Source: Pseudomonas psychrophila (lineage in GTDB: Bacteria; Pseudomonadota; Gammaproteobacteria; Pseudomonadales; Pseudomonadaceae). Taken from it: a stretch of 64,000 nt of DNA. The position numbers were made by a program, and so were the translations under genes. Location of the stretch: the NCBI RefSeq assembly GCF_001043005.1, contig NZ_JYKZ01000010.1, forward strand, positions 62,001 through 126,000. The letters are read 5' to 3'. Positions 40,502 to 48,582 of this stretch are shown here, in pieces. Every line of letters begins with the position of its first letter. Position 1 is the stretch's first letter. The notes beneath the pieces were generated by a model. That model saw nothing but the letters and a program-made list of their open reading frames with translations. It did no database searches and was not told the origin of the DNA.

Positions 40502-40576
40502 TCAACGGCTTGCGAAGTACATGGTGACTTCAAAGCCAATGCGCAGATCGGTGTAAGCAGGTTTAGTCCAAGCCAT
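40502..40576 (-). CDS. pqqA: PQQ precursor peptide
   Basis: 24 residues; starts MAWTKPAYTDLRIG and ends EVTMYFASR. Glu16 and Tyr20, the two residues that become PQQ, are spaced E-V-T-M-Y as required. A clear GAAGGAGT ribosome site stands 6-8 bases before the ATG at 40576. Too short for ordinary open-frame cut-offs. It is the substrate of PqqE/PqqD; the flanking residues are removed by peptidases, perhaps PqqF and the S9 enzyme. Confidence 0.98.
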   Translation of the reverse strand: MAWTKPAYTDLRIGFEVTMYFASR

Positions 40577-40582
40577 TAGGTG

Positions 40583-40640
40583 ACTCCTTCAGTGAGTGGG
40601 TGAATGGGTGTCTCTTGATTAGTCCAGCTCCCGAAGGAGT
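40583..40640 (-). promoter_or_regulatory. pqqA leader with possible ribosome-site sequestration
   Basis: The leader contains ACTCCTTC (40640 to 40633), the exact complement of the pqqA ribosome site GAAGGAGT (40590 to 40583), 42 bases apart. The same ACTCC segment can instead fold locally as CTCC-TTCG-GGAG, a stable tetraloop (40638-40627 region). The two structures exclude each other. Confidence 0.4.
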
Positions 40641-40666
40641 GGTTCAAACGCTTAGGTGGCTATGTT

Positions 40667-40695
40667 ACTAAATTTGGCGGTTTTTGAACGCTCAA
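40667..40695 (-). promoter_or_regulatory. Putative pqqA promoter
   Basis: On the - strand TTGAGC (40695-40690), 17-base spacer, TTTAGT (40672-40667). It would start transcription near 40660, inside the 153-bp gap after pqqF, so pqqABCDE may be expressed apart from pqqF. By-eye match. Confidence 0.45.
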
Positions 40696-40729
40696 TGTCG
40701 AAGAAAGCCCGTTACGTGGTTGGTAATGA

Positions 40730-43177
40730 TCAGCTTCTCCCTTGATAAAACGTTTCAGTCGCAGGGCTTGTGGCCACGCATACCCAACCGCTTGCCGGCG
40801 AGTTAATGTGCTCGGCCGCTTTCAGTGTAGTGCCTTGATCCAGCGCCATAAGTGCAGTGTAGAGGGCTGTCAGGTAATCCGACGGGTGGCCCGCCAGTTT
40901 GGCTTGCCATAACAATTCACTGGCCTGGAACACGCCCAGGGCCTCGGCCGAGAATTGTTGTGCCAAGGCAGCACGGGTCTGGGTGAAAGATGTTTCATCC
41001 AGCGCCAAGATCAGATCCGGCAAATGCGCGAGGAAGTTCTCGATGTGCTCAAGGATTTGAGTCGTTGAGGCGTGAGGCGATTGCACCCCGAACAGCAGAC
41101 CTGTTTTACCGTTGATTTGGCGCAGACCGCTGAATACGGCATAACCCAACTGCAACTCAACCCGCAGGCGTTGATAAAACGGGGTTTGCATCACGTGGGC
41201 TAGCATGCGCCAGGCGGCTTCGTCAGCCAGAGTGGCCTCGGGGGCCGGGCAAAACAGGATCAGCGCGTGTTCGCTGGAGTCGCAGGTTTCGGTGTGCCAA
41301 TGGCGTTGAACCGGCTGCACGGGCCCGTGTGCCAGATGTGCATCCGGGGTGCCGGGAACCTTGTTCAGCACAGGGGTGATCAAGGCATGCGTGGCAGCGG
41401 GCAGGCCTGTTGCCAAACCGTCCCAGCGCGCCTCGGCCCAGCAGTGCTGCAGATCGTTGAGCGCTGACTCGCTCGCCGGTTGGCATAACTCGGGCAGGCG
41501 TTTAATCAGTTGGCGAATCGGCATCAAGGCGGCGTCTTGGGACAGGTTGCCCGACGGCACGGCCGAAGGTGCGCTGAGCACACGCAGTGCGTGTTCAAGA
41601 ATGGCGGGCATCGGCTCGTGGAAACCGTACATCTTCAGCAACCAGTCATTACCTGACGCAGTCAACGAAACCTCAACGCCGGCTTGTTGGGCATCGAGCT
41701 TCAACGAGCGCAGGTTGTTGTCCAGTGTCGCCAGCAAGGCGTCAGCAGGCTTGGCGGGCAGGCGCCAGCGCAGGTAAATCACCGCCTCGCCGCTATGGCT
41801 GGGCACTGCGGTGCTGAAACTCATGGCGGACACGTCGCGGCGAGTGCGCAAGCGGTCCTGGGCAAAGGTTCGCAAGCCACGGTGAGCACTGGTTTGCCCG
41901 CGAATCAGGCCGGCGCTGACCGGCTCTTTCGCCGCTTGCAGATACGGATTAGGTGCAGGCAGTTGCCAAACTTGTGGCGATGACGGCAGGGATGCGGGTT
42001 GCATCTGTTCGAGAATTGCCTTGAGCGTTGTTACACCCTGATCCGACAGGCCGGGTACGCGTTGCTCACAATCATGGCGGGCCAGTTCCAATGCGCCACT
42101 CACCGCTTGCTGACGCTGCAGCAGCAGGAGGTACTCCTCACGCAGCGTTGGCCAATCCTGCTGTGCGCTGAAAAACGCCAGCCAGTCATGGAACGTGTCT
42201 CGAATCTGCATGGCCTGCAGGGCAATATCGGTGTCGGCTTTGAACTCAATCTGCAGCAGTGCCTGGCCATTGAAGTGATAGAGCGGCGTGGCTTTCAGGG
42301 TGTCGATCAATCCCTGTTCGCGTAATTGTGCGAGGAGGCCTTCGGGCTTGTCTGCGTTGATCCAGTGGCACAGAAAATCCAGGGCCGGGTCGGACTCCGG
42401 CAGCAACTGTTCGAAGGCGAACATCAGGCTCAGATGCTGGCCGTCGATGTGTTGATAGCGGGGCTCAACGCTGGACATCAGTGCTGGCGGGCAGACCTGC
42501 TGCAGGCTGTTGCCGGGGCGCAAATCGGCGCTGCACCGTTGCGCCAGGGCGATCAATTCATGGGTTGATAGCGGACCGCTCAGGCTCAAGGTCATTTGCC
42601 CGGTCTGATAGAACGTTTGGTAAAAGTCTTTTAGGGCTTGCTGGAAACTCGCGCGTGGCACGGGCAGGCTGTAGCGGTTGCCCGCATGGAATGCCCGCAG
42701 CGGGTGAGCCGGGTTCAATGGCTGAAACAGCTTCATCTCGCGCTGCGCCGAAATCTCGCGGGCCCAGGCAATGAACTCTGCGTGCAGTACTTCGCGTTCG
42801 CGAAGCTGGTCATCCAGAGCCATGCGCGGATGGGCGAGCATGTCGCACAAGCGCTCAAGCCCGCCGTCAAAGGCGCCCGGTGGCAGCTCGAAAAAGAAGT
42901 CGGTATGTCGCTCGCAGGTTCTGGCATTGACCTGGCCGCCGTGGCGCTGCACGTAAGCCATCAGGTTGTCTGTCGCCGGGAAGCGCTCGGTGCCCAGAAA
43001 CAGCAAGTGTTCCAGGAAATGCGCGAGGCCGGGCCAGGCTGCGGGCACATCGTGGCTGCCTGCGGCAACCCGTAAAACGGCCGCGCAGCGCTTGAGACGC
43101 GGCTCATGGCGCACGCAGAGGGTCAGACCGTTTTCAAGTGTCAGACGTTGGGTGTGAGGGTGATTCAGCGCAGGCAT
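40730..43177 (-). CDS. pqqF: PqqF, M16-family zinc metallopeptidase
   Basis: 815 residues from the ATG at 43177 (GGAAG 7 bases upstream); a GTG two codons before is less well placed. The inverted zinc motif H53-F-L-E56-H57 near the N-terminus marks an insulysin/pitrilysin-type peptidase, and a second, inactive-looking M16 half makes the C-terminal part. It lies immediately upstream of pqqA on the same strand, as in P. fluorescens CHA0. It is thought to cut the modified PqqA peptide so that the linked Glu-Tyr is freed. No signal peptide. Confidence 0.95.
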   Translation of the reverse strand: MPALNHPHTQRLTLENGLTLCVRHEPRLKRCAAVLRVAAGSHDVPAAWPGLAHFLEHLLFLGTERFPATDNLMAYVQRHGGQVNARTCERHTDFFFELPPGAFDGGLERLCDMLAHPRMALDDQLREREVLHAEFIAWAREISAQREMKLFQPLNPAHPLRAFHAGNRYSLPVPRASFQQALKDFYQTFYQTGQMTLSLSGPLSTHELIALAQRCSADLRPGNSLQQVCPPALMSSVEPRYQHIDGQHLSLMFAFEQLLPESDPALDFLCHWINADKPEGLLAQLREQGLIDTLKATPLYHFNGQALLQIEFKADTDIALQAMQIRDTFHDWLAFFSAQQDWPTLREEYLLLLQRQQAVSGALELARHDCEQRVPGLSDQGVTTLKAILEQMQPASLPSSPQVWQLPAPNPYLQAAKEPVSAGLIRGQTSAHRGLRTFAQDRLRTRRDVSAMSFSTAVPSHSGEAVIYLRWRLPAKPADALLATLDNNLRSLKLDAQQAGVEVSLTASGNDWLLKMYGFHEPMPAILEHALRVLSAPSAVPSGNLSQDAALMPIRQLIKRLPELCQPASESALNDLQHCWAEARWDGLATGLPAATHALITPVLNKVPGTPDAHLAHGPVQPVQRHWHTETCDSSEHALILFCPAPEATLADEAAWRMLAHVMQTPFYQRLRVELQLGYAVFSGLRQINGKTGLLFGVQSPHASTTQILEHIENFLAHLPDLILALDETSFTQTRAALAQQFSAEALGVFQASELLWQAKLAGHPSDYLTALYTALMALDQGTTLKAAEHINSPASGWVCVATSPATETFYQGRS

Positions 43178-43216
43178 GGGCACTTCCGGAACAGAGATGT
43201 GCTCATGCTAGCGGAT

Positions 43217-44011
43217 TTAGCCCTTGCTCAGCTCGCGATAAAGTTCCGGGCGACGGTCCGCCAGGTAGACATTGCCGGTTTTGGCATCAGCCAGTTGCTG
43301 GCGATGCAAGGTCGCGACAAGCAGGGTTGGCTCATGCTCGGCCAGCGCAATTTGCTTGCCGTTGGGTGCGGCGACACTGCTTTGGCCGCAGTAGCGGATG
43401 TCGCCTTCATGCCCGCAATAGTTGGCGTAGGCCACATAGCACTGATTCTCGAAGGCACGGCAGCGCACCGTGACATCGGCGATAAAGTCGTAGGGCGCCA
43501 TATTGGCGGTGGGCACCACAATCAACTCGGCACCGGCCAGCGCCAGGCGGCGGGTGTTCTCGGGGAACTCCAGGTCGTAGCAAATCAGCAGGCCAAGCTT
43601 CCAGCCATTGAGTTCAATGACCGGGAATGAGTCCGGGCCTTTGCTGAACATCGAGTGATCGAGTTCGCCGAATAGGTGGGTTTTACGGTAGTTGCACAGG
43701 CTTTTGCCGTGAGCGTCGATCAACTGCACGCTGTTGTAGATTTGCCCGTCTGCTCCGCGCTCCGGGTAGCCGTATGCAATGGCCGTGTCAGTGGCTTTTG
43801 CCAGTTCGCCAATCTGCTGGGCGGCGTCGCCGTCGTGGGTTTGCGCCAGTCTGGCCACGGCCTGGGCACCGATGTTGTAGCCCGTGAGGAACATTTCGGG
43901 CAGGACCAGCAGGTCGATGTCTTTGGCTTGATGCGCAATGTCATTTAAGCGCTGCAAATTGCCCGCAACATCCAGGGGCAGAGGCGTGCATTGGTAAAGG
44001 GCGACGCGCAT
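43217..44011 (-). CDS. davA: 5-aminovaleramidase (nitrilase family)
   Basis: Hydrolyses 5-aminopentanamide to 5-aminovalerate in L-lysine breakdown. 264 residues from the ATG at 44011 with GGAGAA upstream; the frame runs further upstream into a REP element and is not used. Nitrilase catalytic triad: Glu39 (VLPEMF), Lys110 (YRKTHLF) and Cys144 (LLICYDLEF). The gene follows the lysine oxygenase gene on the same strand and ends 39 bp from pqqF, the same arrangement as PP0382-PP0383 in P. putida. The REP element between the two genes may separate their expression. Confidence 0.92.
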   Translation of the reverse strand: MRVALYQCTPLPLDVAGNLQRLNDIAHQAKDIDLLVLPEMFLTGYNIGAQAVARLAQTHDGDAAQQIGELAKATDTAIAYGYPERGADGQIYNSVQLIDAHGKSLCNYRKTHLFGELDHSMFSKGPDSFPVIELNGWKLGLLICYDLEFPENTRRLALAGAELIVVPTANMAPYDFIADVTVRCRAFENQCYVAYANYCGHEGDIRYCGQSSVAAPNGKQIALAEHEPTLLVATLHRQQLADAKTGNVYLADRRPELYRELSKG

Positions 44012-44068
44012 GGGGTTCTCCTGGTCATTAACTCTGTAGAGACTCTGTTGCCGATTGGGGTACCCCTT

Positions 44069-44119
44069 GTGGGAGCGAGCCTGCTCGCGAAGGCCGTTCG
44101 CGAGCAGGCTCGCTCCCAC
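44069..44119. repeat. REP doublet, perfect GTGGGAGCGAGCCTGCTCGCGAA palindrome
   Basis: Perfect 23-bp arms around five bases, the cleanest copy in the window. Lies between davB and davA on one probable transcript. Confidence 0.9.
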
Positions 44120-44156
44120 CGTGAAGTTCCTTTGCCGCTGGCGCAAGTGGTGTTAA

Positions 44157-45839
44157 TCAATCCGGCAATGCAATCGGGCCGATTTCGTGGAACACATCGC
44201 CCGGCCCGGGGTTGGCCGCGTGGGTGCTGCCGCCAAAGTGGGTCATGATGCCCCACACCGCGTTCAATGAAGTCTGTACCGCACCTTCCACCCAGGCCGG
44301 GGTCCACGACACGTCGTCGCCGGCAATAAAGATTCCCCGTTGCTCGCTGGGCATGTCCTGCTGCATGAAGTGCGCGTACATCCGCTGGTTGTAACGGTAA
44401 TGCCCCGGCAGTGCGCCCTTGAAGGCACCCAGAAAGTGCGGGTCGGCTTCCCACGACACCGTGATCGGATCGCCGATGATGCGGCTGGCGATGTCCACTT
44501 TGGGGTAAATCTTTTTCAACGAATCGAGGGCCAGCTTCACGCGCTTTTCCACCGGGTGCGGAAGCATTTTCAGCGCATCGCTCATCCATGAATACGACAG
44601 GCAAATCACCCCCGGCTTGTCGTCACCGTTGTCGAACAGGTAAGTGCCGCGGGTCAGGCGATCGGTGAGGGTCATGCTCATCAGGTCGCGGCCGGTTTCG
44701 GGGTCTTTGTCTTTCCAGAACGGGCGGTCGACCATGACGAAGGTTTTGGAGGATTGCATGTAGCGCGTACGGTCCAGCGCCATCCACACTTTTTGTGAGA
44801 ACAGCGACTCTTCGCATTCGATCTGGGTGGTCAGCAGCCAGCTCTGACAGGTCACCAGTACGGCTTCATAGGGGCGGGTGACCCCAAGTATGTCAGTGAC
44901 GGAAAACATCCCGTCCTCTGAACGAGAGATGGCCTTGACCCCGGTACGTGGTGCGCCATGGTGTAGCGAACTCAGGCTGGTGCCAGTCGGCCAATGGGCG
45001 CAGCGCTCGGGTGCGTGACGCCAGATCCCCAGGGGTACTTGCTCAACACCGCCAACCACCAGATGTTGGTGGTCGTCGCAGTTGGTCATCACCACGCGAA
45101 AAATCTCGAGCATCGAGTTGGGGAAGTCCGAGTCCCAGCCACCGGTGCCGAACCCCACCTGGCCAAACACTTCGCGGTGCTGGAACGACAGCTTGGCGAA
45201 GGCCTTGGAGGTGGCTACAAAGTCATAGAAGGTGCGGTCGTCCCATAACGGAACCAACGTGTCCCACAGTTCTTTAAGGCGCGGTACGTCACGGTCACGG
45301 ATGGCTTGCTGTATATCGCCAAAGCGCGAGCCTTCTTCCAGCGCGTCTGCCCAGGCGTCAGCTACTTCTTGAAACAGTGCAGGCAGGTCCGCCAGTTTTT
45401 GTGCGTAGAAGGTCTGGCCTTCAAGGTCAATCACGGTGCTGCCCGAGGCGGGTGTCAGCGGGTTGGGGAAGGGTTTGGTCTCCAGCCCCAGCTTGTCGAC
45501 GTAGTGGTAAAAAGCGGTCGAGGAGACCGGGAAGCGCATGCCGCCCAGTTCGGCGATGACACCTTCGCTGCCTTCAAAGGCTTGCGAGCGCAGGCGTCCG
45601 CCCATCTTCGAGGCTTCATACACCACGGGTTTGAGGCCCAGTTTCATCAGCTCATAAGCCGCCACCATCCCGGCCATACCTGCGCCGACAATCGCCACCT
45701 CAGTTCCAAGCTTGTGTGCCGGGATGGTGCCCAGGCCCGCCGGGTGTTCGATCCAGTCATCGAAGGCAAACGGAAAATCCGGGCCGAAGATGGTGATGGG
45801 TTTTTTGCCGTCGTTAGGGTGGCGATTATTCTTGTTCAT
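44157..45839 (-). CDS. davB: L-lysine 2-monooxygenase (FAD)
   Basis: Converts L-lysine to 5-aminopentanamide, CO2 and water with O2. 560 residues, the length of the P. putida DavB enzyme. FAD-binding dinucleotide fold at about 48-75 (VAIVGAGMAGMVAAYEL… then YEASKMGGRLRS), plus the amine-oxidase C-terminal flavin block GIFIAGDDVSWTPAWVEGAV. It is easily mistaken for tryptophan 2-monooxygenase (IaaM), a close relative; the adjacent aminovaleramidase gene and Pseudomonas synteny favour lysine. The davT/davD genes for the next steps are not in the window. No signal peptide; cytoplasmic. Confidence 0.9.
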   Translation of the reverse strand: MNKNNRHPNDGKKPITIFGPDFPFAFDDWIEHPAGLGTIPAHKLGTEVAIVGAGMAGMVAAYELMKLGLKPVVYEASKMGGRLRSQAFEGSEGVIAELGGMRFPVSSTAFYHYVDKLGLETKPFPNPLTPASGSTVIDLEGQTFYAQKLADLPALFQEVADAWADALEEGSRFGDIQQAIRDRDVPRLKELWDTLVPLWDDRTFYDFVATSKAFAKLSFQHREVFGQVGFGTGGWDSDFPNSMLEIFRVVMTNCDDHQHLVVGGVEQVPLGIWRHAPERCAHWPTGTSLSSLHHGAPRTGVKAISRSEDGMFSVTDILGVTRPYEAVLVTCQSWLLTTQIECEESLFSQKVWMALDRTRYMQSSKTFVMVDRPFWKDKDPETGRDLMSMTLTDRLTRGTYLFDNGDDKPGVICLSYSWMSDALKMLPHPVEKRVKLALDSLKKIYPKVDIASRIIGDPITVSWEADPHFLGAFKGALPGHYRYNQRMYAHFMQQDMPSEQRGIFIAGDDVSWTPAWVEGAVQTSLNAVWGIMTHFGGSTHAANPGPGDVFHEIGPIALPD

Positions 45840-45989
45840 GGCTGACCTGGCTGGCGACTCACGCTTAACGTTGAGTATAGGAAAAGACAGGCACCATGAT
45901 AGGGAGCGTGGAACACGGTAATAAGACGCAAACTGTCGTCGTTATGGCTTTTGTTTAGTCAATATGACGAAGTCAGTGGTCTAAATGAC

Positions 45990-46442
45990 TTATCCTCGAT
46001 CAACTTTGCTGCTGAGGATGATTGAGGTGGTGGTCTTCTCGACGCCCTCGACGCTGCCGATCTGATCAAGCAGTTGATCCAGTTGCTCGGGGGAGTCGCT
46101 GCGCAGCCAGGCCACGTAATCGAACTCGCCACTGACCGCGCACAGTTGCTGCACCTGGGCCATTGCGCTCAAGCGCCGCACCACCTCTTTGCCGGAGCGT
46201 GGCTGCACGGTAATCCCGACGTATGCCTGCAAACCGCCATCAATCAAGCGCTGCCCCAGGCGAACCCCATAACCGGTAATCACCGAGGTTTTCTCCAGTC
46301 GTGCCAGCCGTGAGGTCACGGTGGTACGCGCAATTCCCAACTGGCGAGCCAGCATCGCAACGCTTTCACGGGCATTGAGTTGCAAGGCCGCAATCAATTG
46401 GCGGTCGATTTCATCCAGCGCGGGAGGGCGGGTATCAGGCAC
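45990..46442 (-). CDS. Lrp/AsnC family transcriptional regulator
   Basis: 150 residues: N-terminal helix-turn-helix (about 5-62, with ESVAMLARQLGIARTTVTSRLARLE) and C-terminal RAM/AsnC ligand domain (about 68-145). It stands upstream of davB on the same strand, 150 bp away, and diverges from a TonB receptor gene. As members bind amino acids, it is the likely lysine-responsive regulator of davBA; that is inference from position. Confidence 0.9.
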   Translation of the reverse strand: MPDTRPPALDEIDRQLIAALQLNARESVAMLARQLGIARTTVTSRLARLEKTSVITGYGVRLGQRLIDGGLQAYVGITVQPRSGKEVVRRLSAMAQVQQLCAVSGEFDYVAWLRSDSPEQLDQLLDQIGSVEGVEKTTTSIILSSKVDRG

Positions 46443-46573
46443 GTGAAGCTCCAGTGGCAGGGGACTGATGGGCGGTCATGGTACAGGGCTGCGGAACCAC
46501 TTTGCTGGCCCGCGAATTTTAGACGGAGCGCGGTGATGGTTGTCACACTTTGTCCAATCTGCAGGGATGTAGA

Positions 46574-46588
46574 TGATTACGATTCTCT
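46574..46588 (+). promoter_or_regulatory. Fur-box-like site upstream of the CirA-type receptor gene
   Basis: TGATTACGATTCTCT matches 10 of 14 fixed positions of the 7-1-7 Fur consensus by eye and lies 26-40 bp before the ATG at 46615. Zur-type control would look similar and cannot be excluded. Confidence 0.45.
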
Positions 46589-46614
46589 TTTAAGTTGAAT
46601 CATAAGGACGCTTC

Positions 46615-48582
46615 ATGCATTCGTCTCTTCGCTTTCACCCATTGCCCCTGTGGCTTCGTTTGGCCTTGGCTGCTGGCGCGTCCAGCACGCTGGGGACTGC
46701 TGCCCAGGCGGCAGATCCGCAAGCACTGACCCTTGATGAAATGGTCGTTACGGCTTCCGGTTACGAGCAAAGTATCGAGGATGCGCCCGCCTCGATCACG
46801 GTGATTGATGGGGAGACGCTTCGCCGCAAGTCTTATCGCGACCTCGGCGACGCCGTGCGTGATGTGGAAGGTGTCGTGGTCAACGGCGGGGCCAATGAAA
46901 CGGACATCTCCATTAGAGGCATGCCGGCCGATTACACCCTGATCCTGGTCGATGGCAAACGCCAGAGCGCCCGAGAGTCGCGGGTCAACGGCAACAGTGG
47001 TTATGAGCAGAGTTTTGTGCCGCCGGCTGCGGCCATCGAGCGCATCGAAGTGGTTCGAGGGCCGATGTCATCGCTGTATGGCTCGGATGCCATTGGCGGG
47101 GTGATTAACGTGATCACCCGCAAAGTGTCGCCGCAGTGGGGCGGCTCTGTGGGCTACGACTACTCGGCGCGTCAGCACAGCGACCAGGGGAATGCCCGCC
47201 AGACTCAGTTCTACCTCAGCGGTCCGCTGAAAGAAGACTTTCTGGGTTTGCAGGTATGGGGCCGCTATCTGGATCGCCAGGCAGATGACGACATTGAGCA
47301 AACCAACGGTTTCAGCAATGCCGACCATCGTGACCTGACCGCGCGGCTGGCATTCACTCCGACGGTCGACCACGACATCCTGCTGGAGGCTGGAGCCACG
47401 CGCCTCAAGAACGGCGACGGCGTGAGCGCCAATTGGGCCACCCGCGAGCAAGAAAACAATCGCGATCACTGGTCGCTGTCGCACCAGGGCCGCTGGGGCT
47501 GGGCGACGTCGGACATGGCGCTGTTCCAGGAAACGTCCAGCCGTGAAGGCAAGGCAACACCTGCGCAAACGGATATCTACGGACGCAAGCCGGAGATCAA
47601 GAGCACCGTGTTCGACGCCAAGCTGGTGGTGCCCACCGCGCACAACGTCAGCTCCGTCGGCGTGCAGTGGAATGAAAGCCAGCTGACCGACTGGAACCAG
47701 GGCCTGGGTGATCGCGTCGACTACGAGTTCTCAGTGGTACAGAAGGCCGTGTTTGCCGAAAACGAATGGGCGATGACTGATACCTTTGCACTGACCACCG
47801 GATTGCGCCTGGACCATCACGAAGAGTACGGCACCCACGCCAACCCGCGAATCTACGGGGTGTGGCGCGCCACCGATAACTGGACCCTCAAGGGCGGTAT
47901 TGCCCGTGGTTTCAAGGCGCCGGAGCTGCGGGCAGTGGTCAAAGACTACGCCTACCTGCGCCGCAACCGTTTCGTGATGTTCGGCAACCCGGACCTCAAG
48001 CCTGAGTCGAGCACCAACTACGAAATGTCCGCGCTGTGGTCCAACCGGGACAACGTGTCGGCAGGTGCGACGGTGTTCTACAACGACTTCAAGGACAAAC
48101 TCTCAACCGTCACCACCGATGAGCGATGGAATGGCTACATCATCATGGATCGCGTCAACGTCGATAAGGCCGTGATCCAGGGCGTTGAGTTGACCGGGCA
48201 ATGGGACGTCAACGACAGCGTTGTGCTCAAGGCCAACTACACCTACACCGACTCTGAGCAGAAAAGCGGCGCCAACGCTGGCGCGCCACTGGCGTTGACC
48301 CCTAAACAAAAAGCCAATGTACGCGGTGAATGGGTGGTGACTGATCGCGCCCAGGCCTGGGCGTCGGTCAGTTATTACGGAGAAGAAACCGGCAATACCC
48401 TGACTGACGAACCCGCGCCGGGTTACACCACGGCCGATATCGGCGGCTCTTACGAGCTCACCGACTCGATCACGTTGAACAGCTCCCTGAACAACCTCAC
48501 GGACAAGCGTCTGGACGACGAAACCTACGGCACGGTGAACTACGGTCGCACCTTGTGGATGGGGGCTACGCTGAACTTCTGA
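46615..48582 (+). CDS. TonB-dependent outer-membrane receptor, CirA/FepA type
   Basis: 655 residues. Signal peptide (about 1-32, ending AAQA), a TonB box-like LDEMVVTASG at about 41-50, plug domain (about 55-165, with GGANETDISIRGMP and RGPMSSLYGSDAIGGVINVIT) and a 22-strand barrel ending in LNF. It has no STN signalling domain, unlike the other two receptors of the window. Catecholate siderophores or their breakdown products are typical ligands of this type; zinc or cobalt uptake is also possible. The stop overlaps the 3' end of the convergent sensor-kinase gene by 17 bp, and that two-component system may regulate it, as PfeRS does for pfeA. Confidence 0.88.
   Translation: MHSSLRFHPLPLWLRLALAAGASSTLGTAAQAADPQALTLDEMVVTASGYEQSIEDAPASITVIDGETLRRKSYRDLGDAVRDVEGVVVNGGANETDISIRGMPADYTLILVDGKRQSARESRVNGNSGYEQSFVPPAAAIERIEVVRGPMSSLYGSDAIGGVINVITRKVSPQWGGSVGYDYSARQHSDQGNARQTQFYLSGPLKEDFLGLQVWGRYLDRQADDDIEQTNGFSNADHRDLTARLAFTPTVDHDILLEAGATRLKNGDGVSANWATREQENNRDHWSLSHQGRWGWATSDMALFQETSSREGKATPAQTDIYGRKPEIKSTVFDAKLVVPTAHNVSSVGVQWNESQLTDWNQGLGDRVDYEFSVVQKAVFAENEWAMTDTFALTTGLRLDHHEEYGTHANPRIYGVWRATDNWTLKGGIARGFKAPELRAVVKDYAYLRRNRFVMFGNPDLKPESSTNYEMSALWSNRDNVSAGATVFYNDFKDKLSTVTTDERWNGYIIMDRVNVDKAVIQGVELTGQWDVNDSVVLKANYTYTDSEQKSGANAGAPLALTPKQKANVRGEWVVTDRAQAWASVSYYGEETGNTLTDEPAPGYTTADIGGSYELTDSITLNSSLNNLTDKRLDDETYGTVNYGRTLWMGATLNF

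Noticed and set aside
1914..44119. Spaced palindromes taken as a CRISPR array
   Set aside because: Copies lie kilobases apart in gene gaps, are inverted repeats, and no cas gene is present.
44157..45839. Tryptophan 2-monooxygenase (IaaM) for auxin synthesis
   Set aside because: Close family, but length, the adjacent aminovaleramidase gene and the Pseudomonas locus fit lysine 2-monooxygenase better; no indoleacetamide hydrolase is present.
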